Shown here: positions 1 through 6,834 of the stretch, piece after piece
Numbering within the stretch: the stretch's first letter is position 1
How the letters are laid out: every line of letters starts with the position of its first letter
Assembly: GCA_029856425.1 (NCBI GenBank)
Contig: JAHQWZ010000004.1
Location: 1 to 21,992 of the forward strand
Direction of reading: 5' to 3'
Length of the DNA: 21,992 nt
DNA from: Candidatus Thorarchaeota archaeon
GTDB lineage: Archaea; Asgardarchaeota; Thorarchaeia; Thorarchaeales; Thorarchaeaceae
Notes under the pieces: generated by a model
Databases searched by the model: none
Seen by the model: the letters and a program-made list of their open reading frames with translations, nothing else
Told to the model about the DNA's origin: nothing
Made by a program: the position numbers and the translations under genes

Positions 1-1121
1 GTAGTTTCTGGGCCGAATGATTCCCTCAATGTTGAATACAAGTCACGCAGCTTTTTCGAAGATTTGGACCTAATACCCATTGCAGATGTCATAAGGTCCA
101 GAAGAGGCGGGATATGCAGATATGGAGGGCGATGTGAGGGGGAGATACTCATTCCATCGCCTAACATCATCGCACGGTCTCTGACCCCCAGTCGGAGTGC
201 ACGCCCATCTGAGGGACACTTGACTTTACGCCGATGGATATCCCTCAAGAGTCGCGAGCGGCCCTCTGCGTCAGAGCATGAGAGATAGATGTTCAGGTCA
301 TCAAATTCCGGTGGTTTGATTCCTTCTCTCAGTATTAATGTTCGTCTACACTTCGAACAGAATGAGAGATAGTATTTTCCAAGTCGAGGATTAAACCCTA
401 CGTTGAGAATTGGTTTCCGCCTTTTGGATCTTAGAATTGCCTGCCGAATCTCATCGAATATTGGAGAGTTCATTGATACTCTGACAAACTCTCTGCCTAG
501 CTTGTCAGGCGAAGGTGAATGAGCGTCGCTAGATGTGATGTAAGTGAGGTTTCTAAGTTCTGGAATGCAATCAGCAACCTCTGTGTCAGCTGATAAGCCA
601 AGCTCAATGAATTGGATATGAGGAGCCTCCTCCTTGTAGCAGCCCTTTAGACTATCATATCGACCTTCTCTAAAGATTGACCTATAGGGTGTAAATGCAT
701 GGGCTGGGCCGATTAGCCCTTCGCAGTCTCTGACGGCGCCGGCTATCTCATCGCCATTCATGTTGACTCTAGGACGACCACCCCATTCATGGTCCAAATT
801 GGGAGATGAGTGTTTGAGGAGCCTGCGGAGATGTGAAACCGCTTCAAAGTCCCGAAGAATCACAAGATGATGTATTGACTCCGCATCCTCTATCTCAACA
901 GTAAGTATGAAGCTTACAGATTTGTGGAAGAGCCCATCATCTTTTTCTATGAGGTTCTTACGCAGATGATGAAGCCATTGTGGCTGGGTGGCATCGCCAG
1001 TACCAATCAAATCGAGACCCTTTTCTTTTGCACCTTCTGCTAGCTTGGGAATTGTCATAGATTTGCTGACACCGATTGAATGCAAGGAGTGAATGTGTAA
1101 ATCGACATCGAATTGCTCCAT
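1..1121 (-). CDS. PHP-domain protein, TIGR00375-like (3' end cut by window edge)
   Basis: The frame is open from an ATG at 1121 to the left edge, giving 373 residues with no stop. The N-terminus carries the PHP metal motif D7-L-H9-I-H11-S. It continues with GTGDAT (40-45), a later TVEIED stretch, GPAHAFTP and SSDAHS, which together outline a metal-dependent phosphoesterase (PHP) domain over roughly the first 220 residues. A C-terminal part has CSKC and further cysteines (SCSD, KCPSDGR), suggesting a zinc-binding unit. This arrangement matches the TIGR00375 family, found in archaea and some bacteria and sometimes annotated as endonuclease Q-like or helicase-related; the substrate here is unknown. 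Where I recall family members having GTGD-F-THP, this one has GTGDATQP, so a histidine is replaced by Gln46. The SD GAGGAG (1129-1134) overlaps the stop of the upstream alcohol dehydrogenase and lies 7 bases from the ATG, so the two genes are probably translationally coupled. Family assignment is fairly sure, the exact role is not. Confidence 0.85.
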   Translation of the reverse strand, partial: MEQFDVDLHIHSLHSIGVSKSMTIPKLAEGAKEKGLDLIGTGDATQPQWLHHLRKNLIEKDDGLFHKSVSFILTVEIEDAESIHHLVILRDFEAVSHLRRLLKHSSPNLDHEWGGRPRVNMNGDEIAGAVRDCEGLIGPAHAFTPYRSIFREGRYDSLKGCYKEEAPHIQFIELGLSADTEVADCIPELRNLTYITSSDAHSPSPDKLGREFVRVSMNSPIFDEIRQAILRSKRRKPILNVGFNPRLGKYYLSFCSKCRRTLILREGIKPPEFDDLNIYLSCSDAEGRSRLLRDIHRRKVKCPSDGRALRLGVRDRAMMLGDGMSISPSHRPPYLHIPPLLDLMTSAMGIRSKSSKKLRDLYSTLRESFGPET

Positions 1122-1132
1122 TCACTAACTCC

Positions 1133-2122
1133 TCATATATTGATGACCACTTTGGTAGTATTGGGCTCTGCAGCATACTCGAATGCTTTGGCTCCCTCTT
1201 CAAGTCTGAACTCCTTTGTGATTAGACGTTTGACCTCTATCCGACCCTTTGCAAGCATATCAACAGCTTTTGCATAGGGTCCAGAGGAATTGCCAAACAT
1301 CGTAATCTCACGCTCAACGAGGTGGGACGGATTAAACAGGTAATCTTCGCCATGAATGCTCGTCAGGCCTATTATTCCTCCATCCCTCACAAGATCAAGA
1401 GCCATGTCAATTCCGCTGGCATTGCTTGTTGACTCAATTACAACTCTGGGGCCCACATCAGTAGTCAGCTTAAGAACTTCTTTCTTCCAATTGGGAGTAG
1501 CTGCATTGACTGTGTTCGGGATGCCAAGTTGCCTGACAAGTCCAAGTTGCCATCGGTTATTATCTACCACAATGACGTTTGCACCATATGCATCGTAAAC
1601 TTGAGCTACCAGGAGACCCAGTTTTCCACTCCCAATAATCACAATTGGCTCATCATGTTTAGCTGGTGCTTTCTCATAGGTCTTGATGGCTGATGCAAGA
1701 GGCTCAACGAAAATCCCATTTGTGATATCAATTCCTTCAGGTAGCGGATGAACAAGCTCTGCTGGAACACTGAGATATTCCGCTAATCCACCATCTGTAG
1801 TTATCCCCAAGATTTCCTTTTCGCTACAAAAGGCAGGTTGATTGTGCCTGCAGTACCAGCATCTACCACAGGGAACATCGACTTCAGTTGTTACCGGCAT
1901 GCCTATCTTGAGGTCAGGAACTGAGCTCTCATGAATTACGCCTGCAATCTCATGTCCCAATACAAGAGGCAACTTAACATCGTAATCACCCTTCCAGATG
2001 GCAATGTCAGTTGAACAGATACCAACAGACCTAACTTCAATTCTGACACTACCAGGCATTAGGGCAGGGCGAGGAGTATCAGCCAGCTGAAGTCCATCTT
2101 GCGTGAGCACCAAAGACTGCAT
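1133..2122 (-). CDS. Zinc-dependent alcohol dehydrogenase, MDR superfamily
   Basis: This is a 329-residue medium-chain dehydrogenase/reductase that oxidises an alcohol or polyol with a nicotinamide cofactor in the cytoplasm. The catalytic zinc site is visible as C36 (GICSTDI), H57-E58 (GHEIAG) and a later Glu in VEPLAS. The structural zinc lobe is complete: C85, C88, C91 and C99. A GroES-like N-terminal domain precedes the Rossmann domain, marked by GSGKLG and an Asp at the end of the second strand (VIVVDNN), which favours NAD over NADP. The length is slightly short for the family (about 340-350). The ATG is preceded by a purine-rich SD (GGAGAGGGAG). It is the first gene of a minus-strand pair with the PHP gene, whose SD overlaps this stop codon. 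The substrate cannot be read from the sequence; threonine, sorbitol and general alcohol dehydrogenases all share this pattern. Confidence 0.9.
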   Translation of the reverse strand: MQSLVLTQDGLQLADTPRPALMPGSVRIEVRSVGICSTDIAIWKGDYDVKLPLVLGHEIAGVIHESSVPDLKIGMPVTTEVDVPCGRCWYCRHNQPAFCSEKEILGITTDGGLAEYLSVPAELVHPLPEGIDITNGIFVEPLASAIKTYEKAPAKHDEPIVIIGSGKLGLLVAQVYDAYGANVIVVDNNRWQLGLVRQLGIPNTVNAATPNWKKEVLKLTTDVGPRVVIESTSNASGIDMALDLVRDGGIIGLTSIHGEDYLFNPSHLVEREITMFGNSSGPYAKAVDMLAKGRIEVKRLITKEFRLEEGAKAFEYAAEPNTTKVVINI

Positions 2123-2160
2123 CTGTTCTCCCTCTCCTTCCGCTAAGCCGCAGCTGGCTC

Positions 2161-2166
2161 AATAAA
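2161..2166 (-). promoter_or_regulatory. Candidate TATA box for the alcohol dehydrogenase
   Basis: On the minus strand this reads TTTATT, centred about 41 bases before the ATG at 2122. That would give a leader of roughly 15 bases containing the SD. It sits in the divergent gap with mer. The match to archaeal TATA is moderate and no BRE is convincing. Confidence 0.35.
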
Positions 2167-2235
2167 CCCTTCGATATGTAATGCAAGAAGCTGATTTACA
2201 TCCAAGATAATGCTGTCAAATCAAGAAACGATAAC

Positions 2236-2242
2236 TTATATT
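2236..2242 (+). promoter_or_regulatory. Candidate TATA box for mer
   Basis: TTATATT lies about 46 bases before the preferred mer start at 2285 and is preceded by a purine-rich stretch (GAAACGATAAC) that could serve as BRE. It would place transcription start near 2263, leaving room for the SD AGGAG. The box lies inside the longer reading frame that begins at 2210, which argues against that longer start. Confidence 0.5.
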
Positions 2243-2284
2243 GGTGGAGAAGGCCCCCACAGGACTCTGAAGGAGTTTCATTCA

Positions 2285-3343
2285 ATGCGGATTGGAATCG
2301 AATTCGTACCTGACAAACCCATTGAGAAGCTAGTCACTTGGACAAAGCTTGCTGAAGAATCTGGTTTTGATAATGTCTGGATTACCGACCACTACAACAA
2401 CAGGAACGTGTGGTCAGCACTGACAGCAATCGCTCTAAACACAGAGAAGATTATGTTGGGACCTGGTGTAACAAATCCATTCCATATCAGTCCAGCTTTA
2501 ACAGCCTCAGCTGCGGTTACTATCAATGAGTTGAGTAATGGACGAGCAGTGATAGGCATAGGCGCGGGAGACAAAGTCACTCTCAGCGGCCTTGGAATTA
2601 AATGGGACAAGCCAGTATCGGCTGTTGTTGAATCCATAAAGTACATGCAAAAGCTTACTGAAGGCAGTAAGTTCAAGCATGATGGGAAGGTCTTCAAGGT
2701 CAAGAATGCCAAGCTGGCGATCGTCAAAAAAGAGCCAGTTCTTGATGCTGATGGCAATCCCAAGATGAAGGATGGAAAGCCAGTAAAGAAAGGACCGAAG
2801 ATTCCGATCTATGCTGGAGCACAGGGTCCAATGATGCTAAAGATGACTGCAATGGTCGCAGATGGCATCTTGATCAATGCTAGCCATCCTAAGGACTTCG
2901 AGATAGCCATGGAAAAGATCAAGGAGGGTGTTGAGGAGGCAGGTCGAGACCTCAAGGAGATTGATGTCACTGCTTATGCATCATTCAGCATTGGCGACAC
3001 TCGAGAAGCAGCTCTTGAGGGAGATGCGAAGATTGTAGTGGCGTTCATTGTTGCAGGCTCACCTGATGTTGTGCTTGAGAGACATGACCTAGATCTGGAT
3101 GCATGCAACAAGGTCAGAGGATTATTAGGTGAAGGCAACTTCAAGGACCTGCCAGATGCGATTACCGACGAGATGATTGATGCATTTGCCGTTGTCGGAA
3201 ACAAGGACCAATGCATTAGGCGTATCGAGGATCTCGGAAAAGTTGGAGTGACACAATTCGTGGTTGGCTCACCTATAGGACCTAAGAAGAAGGATGGGAT
3301 TAAGCAGATCGGCAAAGAGATAATTCCGTACTTTAAGAAATGA
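2285..3343 (+). CDS. mer: F420-dependent 5,10-methylene-tetrahydromethanopterin reductase
   Basis: Mer reduces methylene-H4MPT to methyl-H4MPT with reduced F420, a step of the archaeal methyl branch of the Wood-Ljungdahl pathway and of methanogenesis. The protein has the luciferase-like TIM-barrel hallmarks of Mer: WITDHYNNRNVW (about 32-43), GPGVTNPFHISPA, ELSNGRAVIGIGAGD, IPIYAGAQGP, VVAFIVAGSP and the near-terminal GVTQFVVGSPIGP. I start it at 2285 (MRIGIEFVPDKP) because AAGGAG precedes this ATG by 9 bases and a TATA box lies upstream. The longer frame from 2210 has no SD and an N-terminus unlike the family. At 352 residues it is about 30 longer than methanogen Mer, owing to a Lys/Asp-rich insert at about 146-171. 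The following gene starts 29 bases downstream and is probably co-transcribed. Family assignment is firm; a methanogenic role is not implied, since no methanogenesis gene is in view. Confidence 0.93.
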   Translation: MRIGIEFVPDKPIEKLVTWTKLAEESGFDNVWITDHYNNRNVWSALTAIALNTEKIMLGPGVTNPFHISPALTASAAVTINELSNGRAVIGIGAGDKVTLSGLGIKWDKPVSAVVESIKYMQKLTEGSKFKHDGKVFKVKNAKLAIVKKEPVLDADGNPKMKDGKPVKKGPKIPIYAGAQGPMMLKMTAMVADGILINASHPKDFEIAMEKIKEGVEEAGRDLKEIDVTAYASFSIGDTREAALEGDAKIVVAFIVAGSPDVVLERHDLDLDACNKVRGLLGEGNFKDLPDAITDEMIDAFAVVGNKDQCIRRIEDLGKVGVTQFVVGSPIGPKKKDGIKQIGKEIIPYFKK

Positions 3344-3372
3344 GATCTCAAGATAACACCAAGTGCTGAGAT

Positions 3373-4257
3373 ATGATTTCAAGGACTTTGTATACTAGGC
3401 GGATGTCGAGGAATGAACTCGACATCTGGCTAGAGCTATATGGAGACATGAATCCATTAGACAGGAAATTAGCTGAAATATTCATTCAGCTTGAAGGCAG
3501 CATCTTCTTTCTATCCAGCATTGGTAATGAGATAGTTGGTGGAACAGCAATCTACAGAGATAGAACTCGACTTGCTGTTGCATTAATCGCAGCTCATCAC
3601 ACCCCAGATTTGAAGGAAACTGGACAGCTTCAGCTGGTCAAATCGTCATTGCCGTTCTTCAGGAGTGTCACAATTCATCATGTCGATGCCATTGTTGGCA
3701 AATCCGGGATAAACTCCAAACTGCCTTTTCCTATTAGCTTCGTGCTAGACCAGAAGTTCGGACCAGTGCTTGAGAGCTTGGGCTTTGTTGTTGAAGAAGC
3801 AATCGCGCAATATGCTATCAATCTGTCAGGCAACCAGGAAAAAGAGCCGAACACAAAGTGGAAGGTGACAAATGACCATGATGCTGTCAGAGACCTCTTC
3901 TGGCGGCAATACAAGACTACAGGTATTGACACCTCACTAGTGACTCTGGGCTGGCAAATGGCAAGCGCCAGTAGCCATCTAGTAGCACTGCATGATGATA
4001 AGGGAATCACGGCCGCGGTTGGCATAGAGAGGATTGGTAATATTTCAGTAATATGGCCTATAATAGCAGATTTCAGACTCATTGATGAACACACTCTAGC
4101 GGTGGCAATTCATGAGAGAGTTCTGCAGACAAGAACAAGCGAGATATTCATTCCAATTCTGGGAAATGGTCAAATGGAATTTGCGAAAGAATTAGCTGAC
4201 CAATGCGGCGGAACGCCGATGTTAGGTGAAGCCACGCTTCTAAGAAAGCAGCTGTAG
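3373..4257 (+). CDS. Uncharacterised protein, possible tandem GNAT-like domains
   Basis: I do not recognise this 294-residue cytoplasmic protein at family level. Its layout suggests two similar halves. Residues about 1-150 run from a helix-rich start through IGNEIVGGTAIYRD to ESLGFVVEEAIAQYAINL, which resembles the end of a GNAT acetyltransferase domain. Residues about 158-294 repeat a similar order (SSHLVALHDDKGITAAVG, then a helix, then the C-terminal strands). The glycine-rich acetyl-CoA loop (R/Q-x-x-G-x-G/A) is not visible in either half, so activity is doubtful. There is no signal peptide or membrane segment. It follows mer by 29 bases on the same strand and may share its transcript. 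The ATG at 3373 has only a weak TGAG upstream; an ATG 30 bases later (3403) is an alternative. The GNAT call is a pattern impression, not a motif match. Confidence 0.6.
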   Translation: MISRTLYTRRMSRNELDIWLELYGDMNPLDRKLAEIFIQLEGSIFFLSSIGNEIVGGTAIYRDRTRLAVALIAAHHTPDLKETGQLQLVKSSLPFFRSVTIHHVDAIVGKSGINSKLPFPISFVLDQKFGPVLESLGFVVEEAIAQYAINLSGNQEKEPNTKWKVTNDHDAVRDLFWRQYKTTGIDTSLVTLGWQMASASSHLVALHDDKGITAAVGIERIGNISVIWPIIADFRLIDEHTLAVAIHERVLQTRTSEIFIPILGNGQMEFAKELADQCGGTPMLGEATLLRKQL

Positions 4258-4321
4258 CAGGGTCGCGTGTCTAGTGGAAACGCTTTTGTGAATGTAGCTA
4301 ATGAACGGGGCAGGTCCTTTT

Positions 4322-5326
4322 ATGTCCACACTCAAGCTCAAGAAACATGCGGACGGCTTCATCCTTGACTATGGTCATGTCAGACTCGCTTTGGATACTG
4401 GCATAAAGGGAGAAACGACGCTGCTCACACACGGGCATACAGACCATATTAGGGGAGTGGACATGGCACATAGGATTGTGGCAACAAAGGCGACTATAGA
4501 TACCCTTAGAGCTCGCGGGCATAGAGTCATGAGTAGAATAGAACCGCTGGAGTATAACCAGCGAATTGGTCAGCTTGGTGTAGTAGTGACCGCTCTTAAT
4601 GCAGGGCATGTATTAGGATCTACAATGTACCTAATGGAGTTCGATGAGGGCCTTTCTGTGCTATATACTGGAGATTTCAATGTAGTGGACAGTATGGTGC
4701 ATAAAGCAGCCGCTCCCGTATTAGCGGATGTTCTAATAACTGAGGCCACTTATGGCTCACCAGAGTGGGTGTTTCCATCACGCAAGAGCATCTATAATGA
4801 TATCTTGACAACAACAGCTGAAGTCATGGAGAAAGGACGCATACCTGTTTTCTTGGCCTATTCACTGGGAAAGGCACAGGAGGCAATCGCTCTACTCCAA
4901 TGGGGTGGATTCAATGTTATTACAGGAAATCATAGAATCGATGAGGTCTGTAAAGTCTATAATCAACATGGAAGCGATTTGCGGCATACTTCCTTGACGA
5001 ATAGAAACGCGAAGAATCTGCTGACAGATGGCTGTGCAATCGTCAGTTCTTCCTTTCATCACACACGAAGAAACATCAGGACTGAAATGGGAAGCCAAGA
5101 GGCTAACAGATTAATGAATAATATGGAGCATTATTCGCTTTCTGGATGGACACTTGGCGATTCTAGTAAAACAGGGTTCCCCCTCAGTGCACATTCGGAC
5201 TTTAAAGGACTGAAGATGTTTGCCAAGAAGGTCAAGCCACGAGTTGTCTATTGCTTCACAGATAATGCGACGCATTTTTCGGGACATCTCGCTGACGAAG
5301 GACTCAACGCGGTGCCACTGGAATAG
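4322..5326 (+). CDS. Beta-CASP metallo-beta-lactamase nuclease, YSH1/CPSF-like
   Basis: This 334-residue enzyme is likely a zinc-dependent RNA (or DNA) nuclease. The metallo-beta-lactamase core is complete: an Asp in LALDTG (motif 1, D25), H37-G-H39-T-D41-H42 (motif 2), AGHVLGS (motif 3) and YTGDFN (motif 4). Beta-CASP features follow: ITEATYG (motif A acid), SSSFHHTRR (possible motif B region), PLSAHSDF (motif C His) and a last histidine in NATHFSGH. There is no N-terminal KH domain of the archaeal aCPSF1 type, so it is closer to the short archaeal Ysh1-like proteins. I prefer the ATG at 4322, preceded by GCAGGT at a normal distance, to the ATG at 4301, which has no SD. The stop codon is embedded in the SD of the next gene, which points to a functional pair. 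An Artemis/SNM1-type DNA nuclease cannot be excluded. Confidence 0.85.
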   Translation: MSTLKLKKHADGFILDYGHVRLALDTGIKGETTLLTHGHTDHIRGVDMAHRIVATKATIDTLRARGHRVMSRIEPLEYNQRIGQLGVVVTALNAGHVLGSTMYLMEFDEGLSVLYTGDFNVVDSMVHKAAAPVLADVLITEATYGSPEWVFPSRKSIYNDILTTTAEVMEKGRIPVFLAYSLGKAQEAIALLQWGGFNVITGNHRIDEVCKVYNQHGSDLRHTSLTNRNAKNLLTDGCAIVSSSFHHTRRNIRTEMGSQEANRLMNNMEHYSLSGWTLGDSSKTGFPLSAHSDFKGLKMFAKKVKPRVVYCFTDNATHFSGHLADEGLNAVPLE

Positions 5327-5330
5327 GTGA
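5325..5330 (+). promoter_or_regulatory. Ribosome binding site overlapping the beta-CASP stop codon
   Basis: AGGTGA is a perfect SD core 5 bases before the ATG at 5336. Its first two bases belong to the TAG stop of the nuclease gene. It decides for ATG 5336 over the GTG at 5327, which lies inside the SD itself. Confidence 0.7.
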
Positions 5331-5335
5331 GAAGA

Positions 5336-5902
5336 ATGGAGAAATTCATGTCAGACATGGTTGAACCAATTCATGCTGATTCCATGTTTTCTGTTTCATA
5401 CTCTGGAGAAATTCATGAACGTCTTTGCTACGAGTATCTTGACCCTGAGGGATACTATAGGCGAGTTGTTCGTGATGATGACCTACTCAGAGCTGAAATT
5501 GTCAAGCTTGTTGACAACATGCAAAACTTTCTGGATAGAGAGAGAGTTGAGATCAATAGACAGAGGGTAAGATCCCAGGTTAGCTATGCCGATATTTTTC
5601 TTAAAGGAAGTTCCGAAGTCGTTTCGGTCATCTACCTCATAGATTTTGCCACTCAGTTCGAGCCAGCAATTAACAAGATAGAAACCTGGCTCGAAGAAGA
5701 AGAGGCGCCTTATGATTTCGAGATTCTCTGGCGGTTTCCAGTCGGCACAGAGATAATTGAAATCGATACGATGCTGCAATATGAGGTGTATGAGGATGTT
5801 GTCACGCTTTGGGCTTTCGAAGGCGAGGAAGTTGGAGGTTATGAGCGGATGGAATTCAGGCTGCCAGTTGAAAGACTTGACACCAGAACAAAATCCGCCT
5901 AG
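5336..5902 (+). CDS. Uncharacterised acidic protein coupled to the beta-CASP nuclease
   Basis: This is a 188-residue protein I do not recognise. It is acidic, lacks a signal peptide and membrane helices, and seems to have an N-terminal alpha/beta segment (HERLCYEYLDPEGYYRRV), a long charged helix (about 45-75) and a C-terminal part rich in beta strands and Glu/Asp (WLEEEEAPYDFEIL, VYEDVVTLWAFEGEEVGG). No catalytic motif is evident. The start ATG at 5336 follows AGGTGA by 5 bases. A third in-frame ATG at 5348 (preceded by GGAG) is possible. Because its SD overlaps the nuclease stop, translation is almost certainly coupled. By position it may be a partner or regulator of that nuclease, which is inference only. 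Confidence 0.7.
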   Translation: MEKFMSDMVEPIHADSMFSVSYSGEIHERLCYEYLDPEGYYRRVVRDDDLLRAEIVKLVDNMQNFLDRERVEINRQRVRSQVSYADIFLKGSSEVVSVIYLIDFATQFEPAINKIETWLEEEEAPYDFEILWRFPVGTEIIEIDTMLQYEVYEDVVTLWAFEGEEVGGYERMEFRLPVERLDTRTKSA

Positions 5903-5937
5903 AAACAGAAGTCGCTTAGGTTGAGCAGGGGTATATT

Positions 5938-6192
5938 ATGATCCAGACGATAGACGCACTTCAAATATTTGGTTTTCTGATTCTAGGACTAGGGATTTTT
6001 CTGATTATTGCCGGCTGTATTGCAGGACAGAGAGAAGCTTCACAATCCCATGGGGAGGTTCAAAGAGAAAGCAAAGGTGTGGTTCTAATCGGACCTATTC
6101 CCATTGTTTGGGGATTTGGGAGGAGAGGCTGGCTTGTCGCAGGTACAATTGGAGTCATCATACTTATACTCTGGATTATAGGATTGCGTTAG
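5938..6192 (+). CDS. Small membrane protein, DUF131 (TIGR00304) family
   Basis: An 84-residue protein with two transmembrane helices (about 8-30 and 64-82) and between them a short charged loop that ends in GVVLIGPIPIVWGFG. That Gly-Pro-Ile-Pro-Ile-Val motif is the signature I associate with the archaeal DUF131/TIGR00304 family; its function is unknown. The ATG is preceded by AGGGGT at a normal SD distance. It lies 35 bases after the acidic protein gene and could be the last gene of that transcript. Its TAG stop is interlocked with the stop of the convergent zinc-protein gene. Confidence 0.85.
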   Translation: MIQTIDALQIFGFLILGLGIFLIIAGCIAGQREASQSHGEVQRESKGVVLIGPIPIVWGFGRRGWLVAGTIGVIILILWIIGLR

Positions 6193-6443
6193 CTGTTCCA
6201 TCCGCATTCGGGACAAACAGCTCCAGCTATTGTGCGTACAACTTTTCCATTAATCAAGCATTCAGGACATATATCGATGTCCTTTCCACATGTGGGGCAT
6301 TCGTTCTTGTGACTGAGATCACGGATGCAAGTGATTGTCCCACAAGACTGGCACCTTATTGCATGGTCGTGACAGAATTCGTTTCGGCATCGATCGCAAC
6401 GAATCTTCGACTTGGCACGACATACGGCGCATGATTTTACCAT
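6189..6443 (-). CDS. Cysteine-rich zinc-binding mini-protein (14 Cys in 84 residues)
   Basis: No named family is certain. Cysteines lie at 5, 8, 16, 19, 24, 31, 34, 39, 49, 52, 59, 62, 77 and 80, with histidines at 25, 27 and 45. The first block (C-x2-C-x7-C-x2-C-x4-C-x2-H) has the spacing of a cross-brace finger of B-box or AN1 type. The last block, C59-C62 with C77-C80 (CPEC twice), is a zinc ribbon ending in CGWN. The protein therefore probably binds three or more zincs and may mediate protein or nucleic acid contacts. The ATG has GTGA six bases upstream, a modest SD. It converges on the DUF131 gene and is divergent from another zinc-ribbon gene at 6578. Confidence 0.8.
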   Translation of the reverse strand: MVKSCAVCRAKSKIRCDRCRNEFCHDHAIRCQSCGTITCIRDLSHKNECPTCGKDIDICPECLINGKVVRTIAGAVCPECGWNS

Positions 6444-6577
6444 TTGGTTGTCACGCCCCTATATGTCTGGCGTGGATATGCGATAGATAAGTGTAGTCCC
6501 TTTCCAGGTATGGTGGTAATACGTAAGGAGTACTAAGGCTCATAGAGAGTTGAAGCCACGTTTCCTGGGAGAAAACA

Positions 6578-6832
6578 ATGATTTTCCAATGTAGGAACTG
6601 CGGGAAAACCTCTGATGACATCGACATGGTTCTTGAGGGTTCTTGCGATTGTGGGTGCACTCATTTCAAACTAGCTACAGAGAACCCCTTGGATCTTCCA
6701 AAAGAGCTGTCAACAAAAGAAGCTATTCGAAGAGACCTTCACTACTGGCTGGACCTGAATATTGATTCGATGGACCCAGACTCAATTGGTAACATTAGAG
6801 TTCGGTTTGAAATCGACGAACAAATTGAGTGA
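6578..6832 (+). CDS. Small zinc-ribbon protein
   Basis: An 84-residue protein with an N-terminal ribbon: C5-x2-C8, then C23, C25 and C27 in GSCDCGCTHFKL. The rest is a charged region (DLPKELSTKEAIRRDL, YWLDLNIDSMDPDS) ending in a strand-like IRVRFEIDEQIE. The ribbon recalls the archaeal Zn-ribbon proteins of DUF2072 (OapC) type, but the C-terminus does not let me confirm it. The ATG is preceded by GGGAG at 6 bases. The gene ends two bases before the stop of the convergent helicase gene, so the transcripts must overlap or stop very sharply. Function unknown. Confidence 0.75.
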   Translation: MIFQCRNCGKTSDDIDMVLEGSCDCGCTHFKLATENPLDLPKELSTKEAIRRDLHYWLDLNIDSMDPDSIGNIRVRFEIDEQIE

Positions 6833-6834
6833 GT

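Noticed and set aside
64..288. Plus-strand open frame of 74 codons
   Set aside because: It lies wholly antisense to the PHP gene, whose frame is uninterrupted to the window edge and has clear motifs.
2210..2284. Longer N-terminus of mer from an ATG at 2210
   Set aside because: It has no SD, overlaps the likely TATA box, and Mer proteins begin at the equivalent of residue 26.
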